DNA from: Bosea sp. Tri-49
GTDB lineage: Bacteria; Pseudomonadota; Alphaproteobacteria; Rhizobiales; Beijerinckiaceae
Direction: 5' to 3'
NCBI RefSeq assembly: GCF_003952665.1
Contig: NZ_CP017946.1
Location: forward strand, 5,599,001-5,663,000
Length of the DNA stretch: 64,000 nt
Shown here: positions 46,324 through 54,794 of the stretch, one piece after another
How positions within the stretch are numbered: the first letter of the stretch is position 1
Layout of the letters: each line of letters opens with the position of its first letter
Program-made: the position numbers and the translations under genes
Notes under the pieces: model-generated
Database searches by the model: none
Seen by the model: the letters and a program-made list of their open reading frames with translations, nothing else
Told to the model about the DNA's origin: nothing

Positions 46324-47628
46324 CTACACCCTCACCGCCTTCGCCTTGCGATCCGCCCCGCCGAACACCCGCAGATACCTGGCGATCTCGGCCGGGTCGC
46401 CGGTCGCCTTGTTGGGGTTGTCGGAGAGCTTGACCGCCGGGCGGCCATTGGCGCTGACGACCTTGCAGACCAGCGAGATCGGGTCGAGATCGGGCGTGCC
46501 GACCGGCGAGCAGCCGACGAAGTCGTTGGTCAGGTTGGTGCCCCAGCCGAAGCCGGTGCGGACCCGGCCATGGAAATGCCGGTAGGCCTCCTCGATCGAG
46601 TCGATGTCCATGCCGTCGGAGAAGATCAGGAGCTTGCTCTTCGGGTCTCGCCCCTGCGATTGCCACCAGGCGATGATCTGCTCGCCGGCTTCGATCGGCG
46701 GGGCGCTGTCGGGGCGAAAGCCCGTCCAGTCGGCGAGCCAGGCGGGCGCGTCGCGCAGGAAGGCGGTGGTGCCGAAAGCGTCCGGCAGCACGATCAGCAG
46801 GTTGCCGCCATAGACCTGGCGCCATTCATCGAGCACGCGATAGGGCGCGCGCTTCAACTCCTCGTCGCTGTCGGCCAGCGCCGCCAGCACCATCGGCAGT
46901 TCATGGGCGTTGGTGCCGATCGCCTCGAGGTCGTTCTCCATAGCCAGGAGGACGTTAGAGGTCCCGGTGAAGGTCGGCCCCAGGCCCTCCTTCAGCGCCT
47001 CGACGCACCAGCGCTGCCAGAGATGGCCATGGCGGCGGCGCGTGCCGAAATCGGAGATGCGCAAATCCGGCAGCTTCTTTAGCCGTTCAACCTTGTCCCA
47101 AAGCTTCGACTTGGCGCGGGCATAGAGCACGTCGAGCGCGAAGCGATCCCAGCCTTTCAGCGCCTGGCGCGAGCGCAATTCGTTGACGATGGCGAGCGCC
47201 GGGATCTCCCACATCATCGAGTGGGTCCAGGGGCCGGCGAAAGTCAGCTCGTACTGGCCGTCGACCTTGCGCAGCTCGTAGTCGGGCAGGCGGAATTCGG
47301 AGAGCCAGGCGATGAAGTCCGGCGTGAACATCTGGGTCTTGCCGTAGAAGCTGTTGCCGGCGAGCCAGATCAGTTCCTTCTTGGTGAAGCGCAGCTCGCG
47401 GGCATGGTCGAGCTGGGCGCGCAGTTCTGATTCCTCGATGACATCGGCGAGGCGAATCTGCTTCGAGCGATTGATCAGGCCGAAGGTGACCTGCACCTCC
47501 GGATGGAAGCTCCTGATCATCTGCAGCATCAGCAGCTTGTAGAAATCGGTGTCGAGCAGGCTGCGGATGATCGGGTCGAGCCGCCAGCTGTGATTGTAGG
47601 TCCTTGTGGCGATATCGGTCAGGGCCAT
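46324..47628 (-). CDS. pncB: Nicotinate phosphoribosyltransferase
   Basis: 434 residues. Makes nicotinate mononucleotide from nicotinate and PRPP in NAD salvage. Motifs include [14 protein letters not shown] at the start, the [12 protein letters not shown] region, TGTSNVLLA, and the C-terminal [11 protein letters not shown] that binds the PRPP phosphate. It lies 97 bp after pyk on the same strand, with a hairpin between. The presence of an NAD-depleting RES toxin 4 kb away is noted but may be coincidence. Confidence 0.95.
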   Translation of the reverse strand: MALTDIATRTYNHSWRLDPIIRSLLDTDFYKLLMLQMIRSFHPEVQVTFGLINRSKQIRLADVIEESELRAQLDHARELRFTKKELIWLAGNSFYGKTQMFTPDFIAWLSEFRLPDYELRKVDGQYELTFAGPWTHSMMWEIPALAIVNELRSRQALKGWDRFALDVLYARAKSKLWDKVERLKKLPDLRISDFGTRRRHGHLWQRWCVEALKEGLGPTFTGTSNVLLAMENDLEAIGTNAHELPMVLAALADSDEELKRAPYRVLDEWRQVYGGNLLIVLPDAFGTTAFLRDAPAWLADWTGFRPDSAPPIEAGEQIIAWWQSQGRDPKSKLLIFSDGMDIDSIEEAYRHFHGRVRTGFGWGTNLTNDFVGCSPVGTPDLDPISLVCKVVSANGRPAVKLSDNPNKATGDPAEIARYLRVFGGADRKAKAVRV

Positions 47629-47673
47629 GGGCGTCGCGGGCTCGCAGAAGCTGATGGCTCAAGCAGTAGAGCA

Positions 47674-47703
47674 GGCATGGCCGCAGGGGAATGCGGCCAT
47701 GCC
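47674..47703 (-). terminator. Hairpin after pyk
   Basis: GGCATGGCCGCA (47674-47685), a 6-nt loop, TGCGGCCATGCC (47692-47703): a 12-bp perfect stem 22 bp after the pyk stop. No T-run follows on the minus strand. It is more likely an mRNA-stabilising hairpin or a rho-linked end than a strong intrinsic terminator. Confidence 0.5.
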
Positions 47704-47725
47704 CATATGCGACGGGTTTGGGCAC

Positions 47726-49165
47726 TCACGCCTGCTCGACATGCTCCTTCGTGACGAAGGCGATGCGCACCATGTTGGTCGCGCCCGGCGTGCCGAAGGG
47801 AACGCCGGCGACGACGATGAGCCGGTCGCCCTCCGCGGCGAAGCCCTCGCGCACCGAAAACTTGCAGGCGCGGGAGGCCATGTCGTCGATGTCGCTGGCG
47901 TCCTTGGTGACGACGGCGTGAACACCCCAGACCAGAGTGAGGCGACGCGCCGTGGCGGCATTCGGTGTCAGCGCGATTACGGTCGAGTTCGGCCGTTCGC
48001 GGGCGATGCGGAAGGCGGTCGAGCCCGAGGAGGTCCAGGCGGCGATCGCCTTGAGATGGAGCGCATCGGCGATTTCGTGCGCGGCCTTGGCGATGGCGTC
48101 GGCGCCGGTCGCTTCCGGCTCGGCCTTCTGCGATTCCAGGATCGAGCGATAGATGGATTCGCTCTCCACCTCCTCGGCGATGCGGTTCATCATTGTCACC
48201 GCCTCGATCGGGTACTGGCCGGCGGCGCTCTCGGCCGAGAGCATCACGGCGTCGGCGCCCTCGAAGACGGCGGTGGCGACGTCGGAGACCTCGGCGCGGG
48301 TCGGGACCGGCGCGGTGATCATGCTCTCCAGCATCTGTGTCGCGACGACGACGGGCTTGCCCATCTTCCGCGCCATGCGGGTGATGCGCTTTTGCGTGCC
48401 TGGCACTTTCTCGATCGGCATCTCGACGCCGAGATCGCCGCGCGCCACCATGATCGCGTCGGAGGCCTCGATGATTTCCTCCAGCCGGGCCACCGCCTGC
48501 GGCTTCTCGATTTTGGCGAGCGCCAGGGCCCGGCCTCGCACGATCTTCCGGAGGTCCGCCATATCCTCCGGCCGCTGCACGAAGGAGGCTGCGATCCAGT
48601 CGACCCCGGCCTCGGCTGCGGCTTCCGCGTCGGAACTGTCCTTCTCGGTCATGGCCGAGACAGGGATCGTGGTGTCGGGCAGGCTGACGCCCTTGCGCGA
48701 GGAGAGCCGGCCGCCGACGACGACCTTGGTCACCGCCTGCTTTGGCGAGGCCTTCTCGACGACGAGCCGGATCTTGCCATCGTCGAGGATGAGATGATGG
48801 CCGGGCTCCAGCGCCGAGAGGATCTCGGGATGCGGCAGGTGGACGCGCTTGGCCGTGCCAGGCGTGGCATCGGAATCAAGGGTGAAGCGGGCGTCCTTCT
48901 CCAGCATCACGCCGCCATCGCCGCCGAACTGGCCGACACGCAGCTTCGGCCCCTGCAAATCGGCGAGGATGCCGACCGGCCGGCGGAACTGCTTCTCCAG
49001 CCCACGCAGCATGGCGATCCGGGCCGGCAGGTCCTCGCGTTGGGTGTGGCTCATATTGATGCGGAAGACGTCCACGCCGGCCTTGAACAAGGCGGCGCAC
49101 ATCTCCGGGGTGGACGAGGCCGGCCCCAGCGTCGCGATGATCTTGATCCGCCGTTCCCGCTTCAT
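47726..49165 (-). CDS. pyk: Pyruvate kinase
   Basis: 479 residues. Converts PEP and ADP to pyruvate and ATP. Motifs: ATLGPASSTPEM, FRINMSHTQREDL, LADLQGPKLRVG, the active-site block ALAKIEKPQA, IMVARGDLGVEMP, and TQMLESMITAPVPTRAEVSDVATAVFEGADAVMLSAES. The C-terminal regulatory domain is present. Full length for the alphaproteobacterial type. The start is at MKRERRIKI with a GGGAAA leader. A possible LacI-type site lies about 60 bp upstream. Confidence 0.96.
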   Translation of the reverse strand: MKRERRIKIIATLGPASSTPEMCAALFKAGVDVFRINMSHTQREDLPARIAMLRGLEKQFRRPVGILADLQGPKLRVGQFGGDGGVMLEKDARFTLDSDATPGTAKRVHLPHPEILSALEPGHHLILDDGKIRLVVEKASPKQAVTKVVVGGRLSSRKGVSLPDTTIPVSAMTEKDSSDAEAAAEAGVDWIAASFVQRPEDMADLRKIVRGRALALAKIEKPQAVARLEEIIEASDAIMVARGDLGVEMPIEKVPGTQKRITRMARKMGKPVVVATQMLESMITAPVPTRAEVSDVATAVFEGADAVMLSAESAAGQYPIEAVTMMNRIAEEVESESIYRSILESQKAEPEATGADAIAKAAHEIADALHLKAIAAWTSSGSTAFRIARERPNSTVIALTPNAATARRLTLVWGVHAVVTKDASDIDDMASRACKFSVREGFAAEGDRLIVVAGVPFGTPGATNMVRIAFVTKEHVEQA

Positions 49166-49223
49166 CGCGCTATTTCCCTTGTAAGATCATCTCGTGCCTG
49201 CCCAACGCAGGCCTCGCCGATTC

Positions 49224-49233
49224 AAACGATTAG
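49224..49233 (-). promoter_or_regulatory. Possible LacI-type operator upstream of pyk
   Basis: AAACGATTAG, about 60 bp before the pyk start. It matches the reverse complement of the site at 25346 at all 10 core bases. It may equally be part of a repeat remnant. Confidence 0.25.
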
Positions 49234-49256
49234 AGCAAGCTGGTTCCGCACTGCCG

Positions 49257-49694
49257 TCATGGACGCGGCGCGGCCCCGGCCGTGTCGGTGAGCTGGATCG
49301 TCCAGCCCTTCTGCTCGCCGGTGTCGACCTCGAAGAAGCCGGAACGCTCATAGCCGCGCGCCAGGCAGTCTTCGATGCCGCGGATGGTGAATTCCTTGTT
49401 GCGCGTGCACATGACGGATTTTCCGGTCCACTCGCCGCCTTTGTCATAGTCGATGGCGTGAACGTAGTAGAAGCGCGCCGCGAGCGTGCCGCGCAGCAGG
49501 GTCTCGCAGGCGCGTGGGGCCAGATTCCACCAACCTTCGGTGACCCAGCCCTGCGCATCGCGATAGCCGAGCGCGACGCCGATGCGGCTGCCGGTGGTGT
49601 TGCACATGCGCAAGTCAGCCAGCGCAGGACTGGCGCCGGCTATGAGTAGCCCCGCTGCAAGCAGGATCAGACGGAGGCGTCCACTTCGGCTCAT
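49257..49694 (-). CDS. DUF1036 protein, exported
   Basis: 145 residues from MSRSGRLRLILLAAGLLIAGA at 49694, with a cleavable signal ending near ALA-DLR. The mature domain has RMCNTTGSRIGVALGY, GWWNLAPRACETLLRG and a Cys pair (MCTRNKEF and GIEDCLARGY), typical of DUF1036. Periplasmic; function unknown. The start overlaps the upstream kinase stop as ATGA (49691-49694). Confidence 0.88.
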   Translation of the reverse strand: MSRSGRLRLILLAAGLLIAGASPALADLRMCNTTGSRIGVALGYRDAQGWVTEGWWNLAPRACETLLRGTLAARFYYVHAIDYDKGGEWTGKSVMCTRNKEFTIRGIEDCLARGYERSGFFEVDTGEQKGWTIQLTDTAGAAPRP

Positions 49695-51046
49695 GGATCG
49701 ATCAGAATCACGCGGCAATCGTTGACATTGGTCAGGGTCGGGCCGGTCTGCAACAGATCGCCGATAGCTAAGAAGAAACCGGTCGAGTCGTTCTGGGCCA
49801 GTGATTGGGCAGGATCGAGGCCGAGGCTGCGGGCACGCGCCAGCGTGGTCTGGTCGATTATCGCGCCGGCCGGGTCGGTTGCCTCGCCACCGCCGCCATC
49901 GGTGCCGTCGGTGTCGCCGGAGAGCGCGACGATGCCGGGCTCGCCGGCGAGCGCCATGGCCAAGGCCAGTGCGAATTCCTGGTTGGGTCCGCCGCGGCCA
50001 TTGCCGGCTATGGTGACGGTGAGCTCGCCGCCGGAGATCAGCGCGGCGCGGCGGCCGGCGGCCTTGAGAGCGAGCGCCTGCTTCGCCTGGGCGGCCGCGA
50101 CCTCGCGCGCCTCGCCTTCGAGATCGGGGCCGAGATCGATCGGTTCGTAGCCGGCCTCGGCGGCTGCCTTCACCGCGGCGGCGATGGCGTCGGCCGGGCG
50201 GGCGACGATGCGATACTCGCTGTTGGCAAAAGCGGGATTGCCCGGCTTCGGTGTCTCGCTGGCATCGTCAGCGAGTAGGGTCTGCGCGGCCAGTGGCAAC
50301 GCCAGTCCATAACGGGCAACGATGGCGCGGGCATCGGCCATAGTGCTCGGATCGGGCACGGTGGGCCCCGAGGCGATCGCTGCGGGATCGTCATGCGGCA
50401 CGTCGGAGACGGCAAGCGTGAGCAGCCGCGCCGGCGCGGCGGCGAGCGCTAGCCGCCCGCCCTTGATGCGCGAGAGCCGCTTGCGGACAATGTTCATCTC
50501 GCCGATCGGCGCGCCGGAACGCAGCAGGGCCTTGTTGATCGCCTGCTTCTCGGCGAGCGCGAGCGAGCCGGCCGGCGCTACCCAATTGGCCGAGCCGCCG
50601 CCGGAGAGCAGTACGAGCGCGAGATCGTCGGCGGTGGCGGAGGCGGCGAGTTCGAGCGCTCGCGTCGCGCTAGCGATGCTGCCTTCGTCGGGCACCGGAT
50701 GGCCGGCGGCGAGCATCGGGATATGGCGGGTTTGTGCCTCATAGCCATGGCGGGCGACAGCGTGACCGATGAAGCGCTCGGGCGGCAGCTTCAGCGTGTC
50801 GAGATAGTGGGCTTCCGCCAGCAGTGTCATGCTGCCGGCAGCCTTGCCGGCAGCGAGCAGGATCAGGCGGCCATTCTGCGGAGGAAGGGGCAGGTGCGCG
50901 GCGAGCCAGCTCTGCGGATGGGCACGAGCCACGGCAGCATCGAATATCCGGCGTGCCGTCTCGCGTCGCTGCGCGATTGCGTCGTCCTGCTGCTCCAAGC
51001 CGCTTCCTCGTGCGAATCTGCTGTTGGCAATCGACTTTCGTCTCAT
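49691..51046 (-). CDS. Glycerate 2-kinase (DUF4147/MOFRL family; TtuD/GckA-like)
   Basis: 451 residues. Phosphorylates D-glycerate at C2. N-terminal DUF4147 has LLAAGKAAGSM and GHPVPDEGSI, followed by LLSGGGSANWVAP. The C-terminal MOFRL part shows ISGGELTVTIAGNGRGGPNQEFALALA and ALSGDTDGTDGGGGEATDPAGAIID. Homologues are named TtuD in tartrate catabolism or GckA. It could take up glycerate from the sugar-acid genes 12 kb away. Divergent from an N-formylglutamate amidohydrolase. Confidence 0.9.
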   Translation of the reverse strand: MRRKSIANSRFARGSGLEQQDDAIAQRRETARRIFDAAVARAHPQSWLAAHLPLPPQNGRLILLAAGKAAGSMTLLAEAHYLDTLKLPPERFIGHAVARHGYEAQTRHIPMLAAGHPVPDEGSIASATRALELAASATADDLALVLLSGGGSANWVAPAGSLALAEKQAINKALLRSGAPIGEMNIVRKRLSRIKGGRLALAAAPARLLTLAVSDVPHDDPAAIASGPTVPDPSTMADARAIVARYGLALPLAAQTLLADDASETPKPGNPAFANSEYRIVARPADAIAAAVKAAAEAGYEPIDLGPDLEGEAREVAAAQAKQALALKAAGRRAALISGGELTVTIAGNGRGGPNQEFALALAMALAGEPGIVALSGDTDGTDGGGGEATDPAGAIIDQTTLARARSLGLDPAQSLAQNDSTGFFLAIGDLLQTGPTLTNVNDCRVILIDP

Positions 51047-51106
51047 CCCCTTCTATGTCGCGCGAACGTGGGCGTCACCCGCGATTTGATGATGTAGTTC
51101 GAGGTC

Positions 51107-51895
51107 ATGATGCGTGCGGACGAGAGCTTGCAGAGCAGTGCTCCGGTTCGACAACCCGGTGATGTCGAAATCATCTCCGGCGATCCCGCGAGCGGCGTGC
51201 TGCTGCTTTGTGACCATGCGACGAACGCGATCCCGGCCGAGCTGAACCTGCTCGGCCTGCCGCCGCAGCAGCTCGAGCGCCATATCGCCTATGATATCGG
51301 CGCTGCCGAGATGACACGCGCCATGGCGCAGGCGCTCGGCGCGCCGGCTGTGCTCAGCAATTTCTCGCGCCTGCTGATCGATCCTAATCGCGGCCGCGAC
51401 GACCCGACCCTAGTGATGCGGATCTCGGATGGCGCGATCGTGCCGGGCAATGCCCGCATCGACGAGGCCGGCATTGCGGAACGGATCGCACGCTACTACG
51501 CGCCTTATGACGCGGCGATCGATGCTGCGATTGAAACTGCGATCGCGGCCGGGCATCCGCCGGCGATCGTCTCGCTGCATTCCTTCACGCCGTTCTGGAA
51601 GGGCGTGCCGCGGCCCTGGCATGCCGGCGTGCTCTGGGATCGCGAGGGCCGTCTGGCCAAGGCCCTGATCGCTGCGCTGCAAGTGGAGGGTGATCTGATC
51701 GTCGGCGACAACGAACCCTATAATGGCGGCCTGCCCGGCGACACGATCGACCGCCATGCGACGCGCCGCGGCCTGCTCGACGCGCTGATCGAGATCCGCC
51801 AGGACCTGATCGGCGAGCCGCACGCGGCGCGCGCCTGGGGCCTCAGGCTGGCGCGGCTGCTGCCGGGCGCACTCGCTGCGGCACGAGAGATGTGA
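51107..51895 (+). CDS. N-formylglutamate amidohydrolase-family protein
   Basis: 262 residues (or 261 from a second ATG at 51110, which is better spaced from the GAGG box). Shows VLLLCDHATNAIPAEL, NFSRLLIDPNRGRDDPTLV, SLHSFTPFWKGVPRPWHAG and GDNEPYNGGLPGDTIDRHATRRG, the family's conserved blocks with a metal-binding His/Asp set. Known HutG-type enzymes cleave N-formylglutamate in histidine breakdown, but no hut genes are nearby, so the substrate could differ. Confidence 0.88.
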   Translation: MMRADESLQSSAPVRQPGDVEIISGDPASGVLLLCDHATNAIPAELNLLGLPPQQLERHIAYDIGAAEMTRAMAQALGAPAVLSNFSRLLIDPNRGRDDPTLVMRISDGAIVPGNARIDEAGIAERIARYYAPYDAAIDAAIETAIAAGHPPAIVSLHSFTPFWKGVPRPWHAGVLWDREGRLAKALIAALQVEGDLIVGDNEPYNGGLPGDTIDRHATRRGLLDALIEIRQDLIGEPHAARAWGLRLARLLPGALAAAREM

Positions 51896-51974
51896 ACTCA
51901 GGGTCGTTCTTGCTTGACCTCGCCGCTCATCCTTGCGAACCCCTGCGGCCGAATTCCGAAGAAGGGTTTTGAGA

Positions 51975-52217
51975 ATGGACGATCCGGTTGCAGGCGACCA
52001 GCTCAAGAGCATCGTGCAGCGCATCGAGCGGCTTGAGGAAGAGAAGAAGACGATCTCCGACGACATCAAGGAGGTCTATTCCGAGGCCAAGGCCAATGGC
52101 TACGACGTCAAGGTGCTGCGCAAGGTAGTCGCGCTGCGCAAGCGCGACCTCGACGAGCGCAAGGAAGAGGAGGCGATCCTCGACCTCTATCTCCAGGCGG
52201 TCGGAGAGAGCGCCTGA
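51975..52217 (+). CDS. gapR: GapR-family (DUF2312) nucleoid-associated protein
   Basis: 80 residues. [42 protein letters not shown] is the DUF2312 signature, followed by the Lys/Arg-rich [16 protein letters not shown] helix and a short acidic tail. GapR tetramers clamp overtwisted DNA and help replication and segregation in alphaproteobacteria. The ATG at 51975 is chosen by family match. A strong terminator follows at 52237. Confidence 0.93.
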   Translation: MDDPVAGDQLKSIVQRIERLEEEKKTISDDIKEVYSEAKANGYDVKVLRKVVALRKRDLDERKEEEAILDLYLQAVGESA

Positions 52218-52236
52218 GCTTCAGCCATCGAACGCC

Positions 52237-52275
52237 AAAACGCCGCTCGGAACATTCCGGGCGGCGTTTTGCTTT
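52237..52275 (+). terminator. Rho-independent terminator of gapR
   Basis: AAAACGCCGC (52237-52246) pairs with GCGGCGTTTT (52261-52270) around a 14-nt loop with further internal pairing, followed by T-rich GCTTTTT. It also faces the 3' end of the convergent nitroreductase gene and may serve both. Confidence 0.85.
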
Positions 52276-52343
52276 TTATGGATGTTGCTCAGGCGACGAG
52301 CTTGAGCTTGGTCTGGGCGGCGCTGCCTGATCCCGAGCCTTGG

Positions 52344-52931
52344 TCAACGATGAGTGCGGAACCGCAGCTCATCATCGATGAAGGTCTTCTCCTGGAATGC
52401 CGCCTCATTGGAGCCGAAAGGCATCTGCGCAGTGAGCTTCCAGGACGCAGGAATGTTCCAGGTCTTGGCGACGTCCGCGTCGACGAGCGGATGGTAGTGC
52501 TGAAGGCTCGCGCCGATGCCGACGTCAGCAAGCGTGGTCCACACCGCCAGCTGCGCCATGCCGGTCGAGTGTTCGGACCAGATCGGGAAGTTGTGCGCGT
52601 AGAGCGGGAAGTTGGCCTGGAGAGCCTTGACCGGCTCCTGGTCTTCGAAGAACAGTACGGTTCCGGCGCCGCTTGCGAAGCCGTCGATCTTCTTGGCTGT
52701 CCCTTCGAAGTCGGCAGCCGGCACGATCGCGCGAAGCGCTTCCCTGGCGATGCTCCAGAACTTGTCGCTCTCCTTGCCGAAGAGAATGACGGCGCGCGAG
52801 CTTTGCGAGTTGAAGCTGGAGGGCGCCAAGCGGATCGCCTCGCGGATCAGGCCATCCACCTGCGTTTCGGAGATCGGCAGATTCTTGCCGAGGGCATACT
52901 GCGTACGGCGTCTTTTAAGCTTGTCGAGCAT
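52344..52931 (-). CDS. Nitroreductase-family protein
   Basis: 195 residues. FMN-dependent NAD(P)H oxidoreductase: RRRTQYALGKNLPISETQV, APSSFNSQSSRAVILFG (flavin binding), and the C-terminal FGSNEAAFQEKTFIDDELRFR. It resembles the YdgI/HBN1-type proteins. It is transcribed divergently from a LysR gene, 183 bp away, and is the most likely target of that regulator. Confidence 0.88.
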   Translation of the reverse strand: MLDKLKRRRTQYALGKNLPISETQVDGLIREAIRLAPSSFNSQSSRAVILFGKESDKFWSIAREALRAIVPAADFEGTAKKIDGFASGAGTVLFFEDQEPVKALQANFPLYAHNFPIWSEHSTGMAQLAVWTTLADVGIGASLQHYHPLVDADVAKTWNIPASWKLTAQMPFGSNEAAFQEKTFIDDELRFRTHR

Positions 52932-53070
52932 AGCTTCCTCATCTGTGAACGCGTGTCACGCCGGCAGGCCGATGAAACGGGTGGTTTTCTCGGAGCGCCT
53001 CGTAAGGCGCCATCCCTGCGGAACCGGGATTTGATGAGGGAGAGGTAGCGGTTCACTTGCCGCACCGGAA

Positions 53071-53085
53071 TGCCCATATTGGGCA
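53071..53085. promoter_or_regulatory. Palindrome, candidate LysR operator
   Basis: TGCCC-ATATT-GGGCA, a perfect 5-bp dyad 30 bp before the LysR start in the divergent gap with the nitroreductase. LysR proteins usually bind such a partial dyad between the two genes. The exact T-N11-A form is not met. Confidence 0.4.
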
Positions 53086-53114
53086 CCAGTCTGTTGCTCA
53101 TCCAGGAACGCTTC

Positions 53115-54095
53115 ATGTCCGAGATCGACGATATCAGAAGCTTCATCGCCGTCGCCGACGCCGGTGGATTCGGCCGGGCCGCGCATAGCCTCGGCCTGGC
53201 GAAATCGATCGTCAGCCGTCGCATCGCTCGGTTGGAGGCCGATCTCGGCACAAGGTTGCTCAGTCGCACGACGCGCGGCGTTGCCGCCACCGAAGCGGGT
53301 CTGGAATTCAAGGCGCGCGGCGAACGCATCCTCTCGGAGCTCGCCGAGGCGCGCGAGGCGATGGCGCAGCAATCTGAAGGCGTTGCGGGGCGGCTGCGCC
53401 TGTCGATGCCGCTCTCCTTCGGCTACCGCCATCTCGCGCCGGTGCTGGCGGAACTCGCACAGCGGCACCCGCGGCTGGAGCTCGACGTTGAGGCCAGCGA
53501 CCGCCAGGTTGACCTGATCGGCGAGCGGTTTGACGCCGCGATCCGGATCGGCTCGCTCAAGGATTCCAGCCTGGTCGCCCGCCGCATCGCTCCGGTGAAG
53601 GGGGCAGTACTGGGCAGTCCGGATTATTTCGCTCGGCATGGCCGGCCGGAGACGCCGCTCGACCTCGCCCGCCATGAATGCCTGGTCTATTCGGGCAACA
53701 GCGTCGTCGACTGGGGGTTTCGGGTGAACCGGCGCTGGGTCTCCGTGCGCCCGTCCAGCCGCTTGCGCTCTGACAATGGCGACACGCTGCTCAGTTGGGC
53801 CGAGGCCGGGCTGGGCATCACGGTCCTGCCGACCTTCATCGCCAGCGATGCGATCCGTGCTGGGACAGTCGAGCACATCCTCTGGCGCTATCCGATGCGC
53901 GAGAGCGCCCTGCATGTTGTGCGCCCGCCGGGACCCTACGTGCCTGGCAAGGTGCGCGTTTTGATCGATTTGATGCTCGAGCGCTTCGGTGACACACCCT
54001 CGTGGGATCCTTGTCAGGCAGCTGTTCAGGCGAAGATCGCAGCTGGAGAGCTGGCGCCCGAGGACTATCCTGCCGACGAGCATCAAATGGCGTGA
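53115..54095 (+). CDS. LysR-family transcriptional regulator
   Basis: 326 residues from the ATG at 53115. The N-terminal HTH is FIAVADAGGFGRAAHSLGLAKSIVSRRIARLEADLGTRLLSRTTRGV. The effector domain follows (GRLRLSMPLSFGYRHLAPVLAELAQRHPRLELDVEASDR). It resembles the group that controls divergent nitroreductase, dehydrogenase or efflux genes. An AGGAA box precedes the start. Confidence 0.92.
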   Translation: MSEIDDIRSFIAVADAGGFGRAAHSLGLAKSIVSRRIARLEADLGTRLLSRTTRGVAATEAGLEFKARGERILSELAEAREAMAQQSEGVAGRLRLSMPLSFGYRHLAPVLAELAQRHPRLELDVEASDRQVDLIGERFDAAIRIGSLKDSSLVARRIAPVKGAVLGSPDYFARHGRPETPLDLARHECLVYSGNSVVDWGFRVNRRWVSVRPSSRLRSDNGDTLLSWAEAGLGITVLPTFIASDAIRAGTVEHILWRYPMRESALHVVRPPGPYVPGKVRVLIDLMLERFGDTPSWDPCQAAVQAKIAAGELAPEDYPADEHQMA

Positions 54096-54173
54096 AGTCG
54101 TTCTTCACGCGAATTCGCGTGGCAATGGCGTCGCCAGCAGCCAGTGTTCCGCCCACAACAATGGGAGATCGCG

Positions 54174-54782
54174 ATGCTGCTGGTTGGAATGCTCGACAGC
54201 CCCTATGTGCGGCGCGCCGCCATCACCGGGACTTTGCTCGGCCTTGAATTTGAGCACCGTTCCATCTCGGTGTTCCGGCACATGCCGGAATTCCGCAAGA
54301 TCAATCCGCTGATCAAGGCGCCGACGCTGGTCGTCGACGACGGCACGGCGATCACCGACTCGCTGCTGATCATCCAGCATTTCGAGGATGTCGCTGGCCG
54401 TTCGCTGCGGCCGCTCGAGCCGACAGCGCGGGTCAGGGACCTCAGCCTGACCGGCATCGGCATCGTCGCCGCCGACAAGGCAGTCTCGGTCGAGTACGAG
54501 CGCAAGCGGCCGGAAGAGAAGCGCTACGAGAACTGGCAGGAGCGCATCCTGGCGCAGCTCCACACCGCCCTCGACCTGCTGGACCAGGCCGCCCAGCGTG
54601 GCGAGATCGGCGCCGGGCCGGAGCTTGAGCCCAGCGACATCGCCGCGGCGATCGCCTGGGGCTTCTGCCGCTTCGTCATCCCGGATTTCGTCGAGGAAGG
54701 GCGCTGGCCGGCGCTGGCGCGTCAGGCGGCAGCTTGCGAGGCGCTTGACGTGTTCAAAGCCTGGCCGATCGACAAAGAGTAG
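54174..54782 (+). CDS. Glutathione S-transferase-family protein
   Basis: 202 residues from the ATG at 54174 (GGGAGA leader). The thioredoxin-fold N-terminal domain shows LDSPYVRRAAITGTLLGL, KAPTLVVDDG and the glutathione-binding ITDSLLIIQHFED. The helical C-domain follows with GIGIVAADKAV. The active-site residue would be the Ser/Tyr near the N-terminus. Substrate unknown. It ends 12 bp before the facing DUF882 gene. Confidence 0.88.
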   Translation: MLLVGMLDSPYVRRAAITGTLLGLEFEHRSISVFRHMPEFRKINPLIKAPTLVVDDGTAITDSLLIIQHFEDVAGRSLRPLEPTARVRDLSLTGIGIVAADKAVSVEYERKRPEEKRYENWQERILAQLHTALDLLDQAAQRGEIGAGPELEPSDIAAAIAWGFCRFVIPDFVEEGRWPALARQAAACEALDVFKAWPIDKE

Positions 54783-54794
54783 ACCGAGGCCGGC

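Noticed and set aside
47606..49291. 561-codon frame opposite pyk
   Set aside because: Shadow of pyk, which shows all pyruvate kinase motifs on the minus strand.
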